Source of the DNA: Naganishia liquefaciens | Lineage: Eukaryota; Basidiomycota; Tremellomycetes; Filobasidiales; Filobasidiaceae | Direction: 5' to 3' | Length of the DNA stretch: 64,000 bases | NCBI GenBank assembly: GCA_013423385.1 | Contig: BLZA01000017.1 | Coordinates: 1,054,001 to 1,118,000, forward strand | In this document: piece by piece, positions 1 through 10,821 of the stretch | How positions within the stretch are numbered: the first letter of the stretch is position 1 | How the letters are laid out: the number at the start of each line of letters is the position of its first letter | Translations under genes and position numbers: made by a program | The notes under the pieces: model-generated | Told to the model about the DNA's origin: nothing | What the model saw: only the letters and a program-made list of their open reading frames with translations | Database searches by the model: none

Positions 1-865
1 GTCTTCTATAGAGACTCTCGGCGTACCTTGTCACCAATCGTCGCTGTCGAAAGGGGAAGCGGTTCGTTGGCTAGGAAGTTGCCGTAGTCTGTCGCAGACA
101 ATTGCAGACGGAAGTCTGAAATGGAGTAGAGCTCGAATCAGTAAAACAAGAATCGAACGGATGAGGAGAAGGCGAACCCACCTTCCAGATTCTCGCATTG
201 AGTCAAGTTGTTATATTGCGCCTGCGTAAGTAGCCCGCCCTTGTACCCGCGCACGACTCCCTCCAGGAAGCCGGCAGACATCTTCATGAGGATCGAGCGA
301 GAGGTAAGCCTCTCTATTTATTTGTCTCGAGAAAGGTGTTACGAACGTTGAAACCCAATGCCTCCATCCTAAATCTCTGATTCCAGTTCCGTCTTTGCGC
401 TGCCTGTTTCGAGGAGGACTTTGGTCCAAGTCCCGAGGTCTATCCGTCTGTAGCGAGCTTCGGATGCGAACGCCTTGAGATGATATGGCTCTGGCGAATA
501 CGTCTATCGCCTTGCCGTGCCACGATCACTGCTCGTGTCTTGACCTCGTCATGATCGGACGCCCGGCTGGGCAGCTATTAGTAAGCATCCCCGCCGCGGA
601 ACCGGGTCGATCGAGGTGTTCGGAGAAGGGCGAAGGCGATGAGGTCTACTTGAGCGGATTCACCAAAGTTTGGTTTGTGCTTCAGCGATGCATACGACCG
701 GACCCCTATCCTACTAAGTGATCTCCTGCTTGGGCTACCAGCAATTCACCTCTCATTTCAATCCGAAACCCCGGAGGAAAGCAGAAACAGAAGTCGCAGG
801 TCAAGCTACAAACTCATCTCGCCGCGCAGATGGGCGACCGATGAAGGACCGAGTTACATACCAAA
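1..865. other. Upstream region of the amylase gene, no gene recognised
   Basis: Several short open frames occur on both strands, but none has a recognisable motif and none joins cleanly to another at splice sites. The stretch probably holds the amylase promoter and perhaps the tail of a gene lying left of the window. I cannot support a specific feature here. Confidence 0.4.
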
Positions 866-3387
866 ATGCTCTTGCTTCGATACCTGTGGCTCTGCCTACA
901 AGCGTTCCGGCTCGCTTACGCTCTCGACACTGACGGCTGGAGGCGACAAACCATATACCAAGTACTTCACCTTTGAGAACTCTTCCAGACATCTGCTGAT
1001 TGATCCACACGTACAGCTTTTGACGGACCGCTTCGCTAGAGAGGATGAGCTCGATGCTCCGTGCAACTTGCCGGAGAGGCAATATTGCGGCGGTAACTGG
1101 AAGGGACTGAGTAGGCCTCATCTAGCGCGAGGAAAAGACCAGACCCTGATCACCTACTTTTCTCATCGCTACAGTAAACAAGCTCGATTATATTCAGGGG
1201 ATGGGCTTTACCGCAATATGGATATCACCTGTAGTTGAAAACGAGGACGGAGGATACCATGGCTACTATACCCTCGACCATGACAGTACGTGCCTGCGAG
1301 AATCCTGCGTCCCGTAGACTTAGCCGGATTGCATTCTCAGAACTCAACTCCAATTTCGGAACACGGGAAGACCTTCAAACACTTTCTAGCGCTCTGCACG
1401 CAAGGGGAATGTACCTGATGGTAGATGTGGTCGTGAACCACGTTGGGTCTCCCCGAAATCAAGTCTTTCATCCGGACGACCGATACGGCTTGCTCAATCA
1501 GCCGGAAGATTACCATCCTCATTGCTGGATTCGAAACTATGACAACCAGACCGAGGTAGAGCAGTGTTGGATCGGAGAAGATCAGAGAGAAGCACTGGTC
1601 GACGTCAACACTGAATCTCCAAAAGTTGTGCGGGAGATGTACCGTTGGATTCGACAACTTGTCGCGGATTACGATATCGACGGTCTCAGGGTAGATACAG
1701 TCAAGCATGGTCAGCCTATGTTGCGACTTCGCTACCTTCCCAAGGCTAACGAAACTCTATACTTATGTACCTGTAGTGCGTAAATCGTTCTGGCCAGCTT
1801 TCGAGGAAGCTGCTGGAGTATTTTGCACTGGAGAAGTTTTGCACGGAGGTAGGCAACTTCTCGCGCTTGCAAGCCTTCGTTCCGCTCATCACAGCCTGGA
1901 TGCGATAGATCCAGCTTACACATACGCCTACCAAGGCGCGGTCTTGTCTTCCGTGCATAATTTCCCTCTGTTTTTCCCGTTAAGGTTTGCTATAAACCTG
2001 GTCATGTCCCTCCACCATGATCAATGCTGACATTCGCACCGCGCAGACGCGCGTTTTCCAGTCCTGAGGCAGAAATCATAGAATTGACAGACATGATGCT
2101 AAGAGCGCAGTCAGAGGCAAAGGACGTTTCGACTCTAACGACATTTCTGGAGTGCGTTGTCAGAATTTTCCCTCGCCCAGTGTGCCTGCCATTGACTTTA
2201 GGGCCATTTCAAATTTTGAAGTAACCACGACTGTTAGTTGACGAAAAGACAGTGAAACATAGGCAAGCTAAGATGCCGCAACCTGATCTTCAAGTACCAA
2301 GATTTGCCCATAATGTCGCGGATGACAGCGTAAAGACGAGTTCCCCTGGAGTGTAAGCGATCTCTGATGATATCTCTTCAGCTACGCATGAATGCCCTCG
2401 CATTCCCTTTTTTGGCGGATGGAATCCCAATCATGTACAGTGGGGGGGAGCAGGTATATGAAGGCGGTAGGTATCGTGCTCCTGTCTCGTAACACATACA
2501 GCTGATCAAAGCACAGGCGATGATCCTTATAACCGAGAACCGATGTGGCAAGCGAGATGGTCCGCGAAAAACAATCTCTACGACTTCGTTAGCAGAGTTG
2601 TCGCAGCACGAAACACTGCGTGAGTAGCCGTGTGTCACCCCTGACCGTCTCCATCCCTCGGGCTGACCTAGAGCGCAGGTTGAATGCGAATTCGGATTAC
2701 GCCCTGGCGCCGGTATGTGCACAGTCCAGTGACACCAGAAAGCATTTACGATCAGCGAAACATCCAGTCCGTTCCAATCGTCACTACGGACCACGAAATA
2801 GTAATCTTGCGTGCACCCTTGTTGTCCGTGCTGAGCAATCGCGGATTAACCGCCGCAGCCACCATCGTGGCATTCACCGTTCCACAATTCAAGCCTGGCA
2901 CTATCCTGGTTGATATTGTGCCTCAGGCTGACATAGACGATAGTGTCAACCATGTTATGGTCGGAATTGGGGGTTCAATCCGAGTTCGTCTGACCAAGGG
3001 CCTTCCGAGAGTAAGTAGTGTTCCATTTTCTGGAGTTGACCTAAAAACATCTCTAATTAATATTTTGCCTAACAGATCTTTTTGCCATACGATTTGGCCA
3101 AGGTTCACCAGAATCTCTGTGTCAAGAATGCTCAGTATGTAGCTCGGACCGAGGAGGCCCTTGCCACGGCATTTCAGCAATCCGTCATTCTGCGCAGTCC
3201 TCAGAGTAGGCCACGTCGCAGCTTGAAGCAGAGTATAAGCGAATTGTGGCGTTCTCCCAAGAAGCCGCGTGCTCGCTTCACTCCAGCATGGTCCCTACGA
3301 CCATCCGTACTGCTAGAAGCTTTGAAACAACGGATGTTCGCGCGAGATGTCTGGACGAAAAGTCTCATCTATCCCCTATTGGGATAG
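866..3387 (+). CDS. Secreted GH13 alpha-amylase (Taka-amylase type)
   Basis: Endo-acting alpha-1,4-glucan hydrolase, predicted to be secreted to digest starch or glycogen. The ATG at 866 opens a signal peptide ([19 protein letters not shown]) followed by the mature start [14 protein letters not shown] read 14 exons: 866-961, 1017-1110, 1175-1285, 1341-1709, 1777-1848, 1909-1984, 2047-2151, 2222-2232, 2295-2350, 2382-2466, 2517-2619, 2679-2712, 2756-3010 and 3076-3387. They total 593 codons with no internal stop. Family blocks appear in order: [48 protein letters not shown] (nucleophile Asp), GEVLHGD (acid/base Glu), NHD (third catalytic Asp) and [12 protein letters not shown]. Domain C ends near GLPRIFLPYD. 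About 100 further residues form a basic, low-complexity tail not seen in Taka-amylase (about 480 residues mature). The gene converges on muskelin, about 190 bases away. Confidence 0.9.
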
Positions 3388-3580
3388 AACAGATAGAATC
3401 TCCCGTATTTTTCTGTGTAGGCCGAGATGACCAGGAAATGCAAGGACGTCATTCGTGTTTTCGCTACAGCATGGTACGACTCGATATCTCCTCGACTGGT
3501 TCTTTAAACCTAGGAGATATGTAGTGAAGTAGCTGCTGGAATGCGGCAAGATGTGCTTTGTCTCCAACATCCCCTGGGAG

Positions 3581-6500
3581 TCATGACGGATATAGCTTGG
3601 TCAGCCCGGTTTCTGTGAGAACCAAAACGGCGGAAGATTGCAACTCACTGACTTCTACGACATCGCCCTCCCCCTTTGAGCCGCGAACAAGCGCCGTGAA
3701 TAGCGCTCTCAAGTCTTGCTGTTCCGCAGCGTCTGACGGCGCAGTGACGGGGCTAAGGGTCTCTTGCAGAAATGATAAAGCTTCCAGCGAAGAGCGCTGG
3801 AGCAGTATTTGGATAAAGCTACAAAAAACTACAGCGTCAACAGGGGCGTGATGCGGCGCGTAATCGAGCTCACCTTTGTCTCCGTATGATTCTCTTGCAT
3901 TTGCGCAAAATGTCCACCTCTCTGAGCCTGTATTATGTTGAAGTGAGGGATAGACCTCCGTCTCGTCCCAATTTCGTGCACGTACCCGTGCAACGCAAGT
4001 TCTACCGCGACGTTCCCTTCCAACATTCCGTCGGTCCGGCCTCCGTAGAAAATACATCTTCCCGTTATTCTGTCATATGTCATTTCGTGTCCACATTTCT
4101 GCACCGGTGATAGCTGATCTTGGTTCTTTGCGGAGACGGCGAATCCCAAATCGAATTCCCCTTCCCCATTCAGCTTTTGCCACTCCCCTCGCGCTATCGA
4201 ATAGACGTGAATGACTGTTTGCGCTCTTTGGCTTGGAATTATGCAACCGCCTTCGAGACCTGTGATCAACAGCAGCGATGTACCCTGAAAGTCGACGAAC
4301 GATCGATGTGAGGCGTTTGCGGAAACGTGCGGTATGAGCGGCTGTACGGTTTCCAGAAGAGAGGAAGGAAAGCCGCTATCTCCCGGCCACGAGTGGCTTG
4401 TCGAGACGAGAACCTGACGAGCATTCACACTGTCGAAACAGTCGACCAAGATCGCTTTCTCGAAGAAAGTCGGTCAACGGGAGCTCGGAATGAGGGTCGT
4501 ACGGATGCTCACGCCGTACTAGAGAACCAGATGCCTCAGATGATGCCCTGGACATGACATTTGGCCTGATCGAGATTGTAAGCTTCGTCGAGAGTATGCC
4601 ATGGCGACATACTCATATACGCTTTCGTTCCAAATGCCCGAGCCAATATCGTAGATTGCGACAGAATACGTTTGTCCGTAACTTCTTCCCACTATAAGTT
4701 GTCCGTCGTGACCTGAAGAAGGCGGACATCAGAAATGAGCATGGAAGGATTCTATCCCTGCCTTACAGCTGAAACTTGACAATTCCTGTCTTGCGCAATC
4801 CCAATTCTGGTATGACCAAAACCTAAGTATGAAAGCTGTGATGACTCTGGTCCACGTACCCTTCGACTTATCTCTTTCCATTGGCCGTGTGAGATTTCAT
4901 ACATCCACAGAATAGCGGTATCGGAACCATTGCCACGCGAAGTCTCCTCCGTCGAGACAACGGCTTCTGTCAATTCATCCGAAATGAGCCCGAACGATTC
5001 ATCGATACGAATATCATCTGATTGTTTGCCAGCAAGAGCGATCATGTAGCTGGAGTCAAGTGTCGGATAAGCCCATAACGCAGCGACGACGAAGGGATGG
5101 ACTTACATGCGATCCTCGGTTGCGACCATGAGATTGCGTCCTCCGTAAGATGGCCAGGGACCATTCCCGCGCTGAATTTGAGTCCAAGAGAGAGTATCAC
5201 CTCTCAACGAACCTCTCCAAAAGTCGTTAAGCTCGGCTCGTCCGTCTTACACGCTTCGTTATTACTAAAGGGCACCTTGAAAGGTTGTGCACACTCACTT
5301 CCTCCAAATAACCACAGAGTGCTCGCATACGCACACATTGCATGTCCGCCACGGACTGAAGGCTGCTCCAAACCCGAGTTACCCAGCAACCTCCATGAAT
5401 ATTTTCTGGGTACCAGCTCTTCGTATTCCTTAGCGAGCCTCTCTTCAAGAATGTGCTCAAGGATTTCTTCGCTTTTCCGATAGTCACGTTTGACGACGAA
5501 TTCATCGAACAGTAGAGTCAGTCCGGGGTGTTCCAGCACTGTCGATATTCCGTGACTCTGTTGTGCTAGGTTGAGCACGCTCTGAAAGGCCAGACGAAGA
5601 TCCGGAGAGCATCGCAGATGCTTGAGCACGAGCCGGTCTTTCTGCAACTTTTGAGCCTAGCCTCGAATCATCAGCCAGACCTCATGCGATCTCAGGGTCG
5701 GAGCACTTGCCTGAAACCATTCCCGTTGCACCCGTTCTATGTAGTCTGTTTCCGTCACTCCTTCGAACTTGACATGCCAAAGAGACACCTGTTTAGTTTG
5801 AATAGAATCAGCAGGCTATGACTTCCGAGCGGGCTGTCCTACATTATAGCGAGGCTCGTACGCTCTGCGAAGCCGGAATAACCCGCGTCAGTATACTACA
5901 AAGGCGGGCCGAAAACAGCATTGACTCGCCGGCCAGGAACTATTCTAGGACGATTTGCACGTAGTAAGCGAAGAGATTGGTGCGGGTGTTACAACACTCA
6001 CTTCACGTATCTCACGGGAAATGGCTGAAAAAAAATCGTTTCGGCGCGAAATCAAGGGAAAAGCATCGATGACCTACTATGTTGTCGTTTTCTCGCTTGA
6101 GATCCCATAGGTTCGTGGTAGACATGTCGCCTTTCCATACAGCCATAGAGTGACGCAATCCAAGCATTTCACTTCTGGAGTCGTTCCGTAGATTGGCTGA
6201 GGAGACCTCTTCAAGAAGCGAAGGATCATTTCCCGCTAGTATCCTGACACTCTGCGCGTTACAAGGATGGTCCTCTTTGTATTTTCCAATGGTTACCTGA
6301 TCTGTTTAACCATTGAGAGCGAGCAATCTGTTAGCCAAGTCCATAGAACGGTATCCTCCTCCTACATAGCACAGCTGGCTTAATGAGCTCCAGCAACAGC
6401 CACGGTTGGTCATCCCCAGCTGCACATGACCACCTCGATGTGTGATCTTCCGGCCGATTGGGTATGATTTTTGCTGGAGTGAAATCTTTGGAATAGGTCG

Positions 6501-6654
6501 AGCACGAGTGGATCCGCTGACGAAGATCGCGGCGAGTTATACAGCATTAGGACAGAATGACATGATTCCTAGATCTTGTACTCACGTAGGGTACACCCTT
6601 TAAGCTGGATTGCCCCGCCTTGGCGTCAGTCCAGCTTATCTCCTCATTTGCCAT
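3581..6654 (-). CDS. Muskelin homologue (discoidin, LisH/CTLH, kelch repeats)
   Basis: Muskelin is a kelch-repeat adaptor associated with the GID/CTLH ubiquitin-ligase complex in animals; a similar role here is inferred. The ATG at 6654 begins MANEEISWTDAK. The next exons encode the discoidin-like N-terminal domain: a segment with PEDHTSRWSCAAGDDQPWLL, then VTIGKYKEDHPCNAQSVRIL, which line up with human muskelin. Around 5440-5560 lies the LisH/CTLH part (LEHPGLTLLFDEFVVKRDY, then EEILEHILEE). RGGHAMCAYASTLWLFGG starts the kelch propeller, and a later blade shows CGHEMTYDRITGRCIFYGG near 4100. The multi-exon span fits the usual length of about 700 residues. The 3' end is the least certain part: I placed the stop at 3581 after LTKLYPS, but a further spliced exon is possible. 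Confidence 0.85.
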
Positions 6655-6743
6655 CACTCAAGCTGGCGGATCTCAGCCCGCCACGAATACAGTCCAAGTC
6701 CTCCCCTCTCGTTCGTCGGAGAATCGTGTTGTCTTGTCAACCA

Positions 6744-7108
6744 TCAACATCTTGACACTCGAGCATTGACGATGACGTGAGACATTACGAATCGCGCGAT
6801 CGACGCGATTGAGATGGAGAGGACGGACAGCGAGACATGCAACGTGTTGAATTGCTCGGCGGGCATAGGCATGATACACAAGCCAATACCCACCGTAGCT
6901 TGCGCTGATAAGGAGGCTGCAAATAACCTCGAGCGTGAAACAGAATCAGCGATAGTAAGCTGAATGGAAACGCATAGGAGTCGGTCAAGACTGCAAGTCC
7001 ATTGAAAGGCCCCAAAGAAGCGAGAGCCCTGTGAAATCCGAGAGTGCCCATCTCGTTGGCGACTGCTGACCTAAGGCGCTGATAAGCGAAAAAGGAGAGC
7101 CAACACAT
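6744..7108 (-). CDS. Hypothetical small membrane protein (tentative)
   Basis: I do not recognise this protein. The best model starts at an ATG at 7108 (MCWLSFFAYQRL) and uses two short introns. It ends in an exon with a long hydrophobic stretch (FNTLHVSLSVLSISIASIA) and stops at 6744, giving roughly 95 residues with one or two membrane segments. The frame is open only with these splices, and the second donor is weak. It lies about 90 bases upstream of muskelin on the same strand, so it could also be an untranslated leader of that gene. Confidence 0.3.
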
Positions 7109-7792
7109 TAGTTGAACATGCTTCGAGTCAAAAGGTTCCAATCAGCATTTATCCAGCGGATGCTCGAGTTGTAATTATCGATCGTGGAGAAAAGGGGAGA
7201 TTATCGTCACGATGAGATGCCCTCTGACTGATACATCGCGACTTTTCTTCGGATTCACGAGATGCGTATCAAGCTTCACAGCCTTCTAATTCCGGAGTCT
7301 GAAGCTGAGCAGTCCTCAAGCCAGATGTAAGCCCCAAAGAGGAGTGGAAAGCGTGGCGACAACTGTATCTCGCATCGCGCGACCGGTCGCGTCGAGCAGG
7401 CTCTGTCATTCTTGATCACGAACTAATGGTTCGTGGCTGGGAACGTGCCATGTATCGAAGCCTTATGACCCCTAGAGCCTAATACCAGGCATGCGGGACG
7501 TTTGCATGGCGCCCCGAACAATGTTGTGCAGCGGTGGCGTAAGGCGACAAGTGTTCAGTTGCACTTTGCGCGGCGCTCTGCCATTACCTCCAAATCTATT
7601 CGCTCGACGACAAGAGGTTGTACAAGGTCCAAGCAATCCGACAACGCCCACATTGACCATATCTGCCCCCAATGTCGCGCGCAGGCAAAAGGTAATGGGT
7701 GCTACGCGGTGGCGAGAACACGCCTCCGCAAAACCTCTCCCGGCGCCGCAAGAGCTTCGAAAAAAAAGCTCCAAGCTTGCAACAAAAGAGTT
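7109..7792. other. Intergenic, nothing recognised
   Basis: No gene, repeat or RNA is visible between the small membrane protein and the tRNA-Glu apart from the T-run that ends the tRNA. Open frames at 7491-7829 (+) and 7472-8158 (-) overlap the tRNA and show no protein-like pattern. Confidence 0.4.
7784..7787 (-). terminator. RNA polymerase III terminator of tRNA-Glu
   Basis: A run of four T on the minus strand begins a few bases after the 3' end of the tRNA, as expected for RNA polymerase III termination. Confidence 0.6.
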
Positions 7793-7863
7793 TCCCCCAC
7801 GGGGAATTGAACCCCGGCCTGGTGCGTGAGAGGCACCCATCCTAGCCACTAGACGATGAAGGA
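7793..7863 (-). tRNA. tRNA-Glu (anticodon CTC)
   Basis: Reading the minus strand gives a full cloverleaf of 71 bases. The acceptor stem is TCCTTCA pairing with TGGGGGA (two G-T wobbles). The D arm is GTCTAGTGGCTAGGAT. The anticodon stem is GGTGC/GCACC around loop CTCTCAC (anticodon CTC), and the T arm is CGGGG/CCCCG around TTCAATT. There is no intron. The D arm and the TTC loop also serve as the internal RNA polymerase III promoter boxes A and B. Confidence 0.95.
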
Positions 7864-8591
7864 GATTAATGTACGAAAGACGCGTCAAAAAAATATGTAA
7901 TTCGCAACGACTTTTGCTCTTCTGATTGCGAGAAGCAGCCTGAGATCTGTTGTCAGGAACGGTCTCATTGGTGCACTCATCCATCAAGGCAATGTCCAGA
8001 GGACCCTTGTGTGCCGGCATGGGTTGCTGTATGTGTCGCGTTTCACATGGTAATATGACGCTCGACCCTTCGACAACGGTTTGCTCAAACCTCTCCCTGC
8101 TGCCCTGCTGGAGCCGGCGTGTCATGAGCCCCGACTGGCTCTCGTTCACGCCAAACAAGCAATGACGCTATAACAAGCAATATTCGCCCGCAGAGAGGAC
8201 TACTACAACATGTCTATACAAGAGATGGTCCATCTCTCTTGTTTACCGTTCTCGCGCGCTTAGACGATGGCTGGTCTTCTATGGCATTTCCATCAAACCA
8301 TTCCCACCATCGCCTGCTGACTCAGAACGCGCTCGAGTTCGGGTTGTCATTCATGACAGCGTGCAATCAGCAATCAATAGATTTGGCGGTATTTGTGTGT
8401 CGACCTTGAAATACTGTGCCTTTCGGGTTTCTCAATCGCAGAGGCAAGAGGTCAAGACAATCGCTACTAAAGACTTCCGCCTGACTTCCGAGAAACCCGT
8501 CAGTGTACGCTCTGTGTGAACGGAAAATTTGGGGTGACGAATGTATCAAGATGGACATGCGCAGGCTTGATGATTCTAAGCGTTGGTTTCT
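7864..8591. other. Intergenic, nothing recognised
   Basis: This holds the 5' flank of tRNA-Glu and the 3' flank of the first DUF676 copy. I see no conserved motif, repeat or convincing open frame. Confidence 0.4.
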
Positions 8592-10378
8592 CTACAGCAT
8601 GTCAGCACGTCGTTCTGGGGTCTCAGCTTCAGCTTGCAGTGTGTTCTCGGCCCATCGGCGAAGTATCCCTCTGCCACATTCCTGTTCTGGAAACTTGTAC
8701 ACGTCGCTGGCGTCCACATGCGTCAGCGAATTTGAAAGCCGAGTGGAGTACTAGAATGGACTGACCGAGCAGCAATGGCGTCATGAGCATTATCCACATC
8801 AGGTAGCCATGTTAGCCATTTTTTCCAGCGGCGCTGATCGATGCCTTCATTCAGGTTTCTGATGATCCTTCGCTGGACATCTGTCAGTTCTAGTCTGGTG
8901 TCCCGCCTCTGCCTAGTACGGATGTTCCCTATCGGGTCTGCGGCGTCATGTGCCGGATGCAGGTACGAAGTCCCCTTCGAAGCAGTGTATCTCGTGCGAT
9001 CCTCCGTCGAAGTGTCGATCTTTTGCGTCGGCTGCGGATGGTTACAAAGGATCGCTTTGGCGCGTTTCCTGGATTGTTTCGAGTCAAAAATGAAAACAAT
9101 GACCACCCCAAGCATGAAAATTGGCATGAAGATGGGCATGCATGCATAGAAAAACCAGTTGAAGGGTTGCGGGAAGAGCAGAAAGGGTGGCAGAAAAGGA
9201 GGCTTCTTCCGTTTCGCATCTAGTCGTAGGCGGTGTTCGGTGAACAGGGGCTTTGAGGTATCTTTCGAAGTCATCTGAGTATCGCATCTTGACACTGACT
9301 GCGTTAATGCGTATGCGCAAGCCTGATACACTCCTCTGTCGTCGCTCTTTTTTGCTCCGCAAACTGGCGCAGTATGCCAGCGTTGAACGATGAGATCCTT
9401 ATCCGTCTCGACTACTACTTCTTCCAAGACAGAAGACCCTGCAGTCGTCGGAGCGAATGGGTCGTCGTAGTCGATGGCACTGGTCGGATACGTAACAGTG
9501 TGATCATTAATGCTGAAGAGTGGTGTCTTGTGAGTGCTTGAAAGGCTCCGTGCAAGCGACTCACGCATTAGCGAAGAAGTCTATGCGCCGAAAGCGGTTA
9601 AGTCCTGTATGAAGATCTCCTCTTCCAGAGACAAAGACCTCAGCCAAGACTCTTTGCAAGTCATCTGAAAAGCTTGTCTTACCAGACTCTGACATGACCT
9701 CGAGTAGCGGCCGTTCATCGAGTGAAGAATATCGATCCCACGCATATAATTGGTCCCCCGTTCGCCCAAGAAGCCGATGCCCAGCCTTCACCGCTACCTA
9801 TTGCCAGAAACGTCGTCGATATTTCAGCACGCCGACATGAGGTGTGGCGAAAGTCGCGAACGTTGTCGGCTGATGCGCCACAAAGAACGACGAGTTGCGA
9901 TGATGAAGCAGAGCAATTATGTAGCGAGCAATGACTGTCGTATCGAAACAGTCAACTCTTCATTGCAGGTCATGTAGAGTTCGGAAATAAAGACTTACGC
10001 CCTCCCACGCTATATCCCATAATACTGAAGTGGTTAACAATCCTTGAGCTATCCGCCTCGATGATTTGGATCTCTCGCTGTATTTCATCCGCCACGCGAG
10101 CACCGCATACGTCGATCCCGTCATAGGTATGAGTCCCTTCGTTGCCTCTGGCTACCAGAACTCGTAGTTCTGCAAGTTTATGACCGCCGCGCCTCATACT
10201 GACATTTTCGACGTTCTTGTCAAAGACTTTCAGCAACTCTTCGCGAGCCGCTGCCAGATGACGAACATTGCCTGAAGCAGGTTTCAGTCTTTTGGGATAT
10301 ACCAAGGGCCATTAGCTTACCCCAGAGCCCGTGGACCAGGACCACAAGGTGTACCTTTGTGGGTACGTCGATTGTCAT
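8592..10378 (-). pseudogene. DUF676 serine esterase/lipase, copy A (in-frame stop)
   Basis: This is a paralogue of the neighbouring gene at 10822-13072, of the family that includes yeast Lpl1/Rog1 lipases. The start at 10378 gives MTIDVPTKVHLVVLVHGLWG, then a domain with the nucleophile elbow GYSVGG (near 10010) and ATPHVGV. One membrane segment lies near 9120-9170 (NWFFYACMPIFMPIFMLGVV). The C-terminus reads KFPEQECGRGILRRWAENTL and stops at 8592. Where copy B has FWQWVAVKW, copy A reads TAG in place of the first of those codons after FWQ (9798-9800). The next exon keeps frame only if its acceptor is moved by two bases relative to B. A 39-base in-frame intron removing the stop is conceivable but has no good precedent in B. 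Elsewhere the coding pattern is well kept, so inactivation would be recent. Confidence 0.75.
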
Positions 10379-10821
10379 GTCGATCACGCTAACGTATAGA
10401 GCCCACAACGTATTTTGATCACCGAAATCCCACTCAGCATATTCGACCATCCGACAGGAAGCATTATAATTGCAGAAGGTAGGAGGGTGACATGCCAGTT
10501 TCCTTTGATTTGGAAGCAGAAACGTCCTCCCTTTCTGCTTGACTTTCATGCCTCGCCTTTGTTCGGGACGACGACTTACGGGGTAATCTCCTAGCAAGAT
10601 CATACTGTTGGCGACTCGAAGATTATAAAATGCCCTATCAAAACCACTCTGCCTTGGCAACGAGCGCACTCTATGTGTCGGCGTACCGTCGTGATATGGA
10701 ACCCTTATTGCTTATGGAGAGGTCCGCAATATATATCATTTGATTTGCAGCCATTGACATGCCGTAGCAGTTCGGCTCTTTCGATACAACTCTTCCACGG
10801 CGAGAACGAATACCCATTCCT

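Noticed and set aside
7472-8158. 228-codon open frame on the minus strand
   Set aside because: It runs straight through the tRNA-Glu gene and has no recognisable protein pattern.
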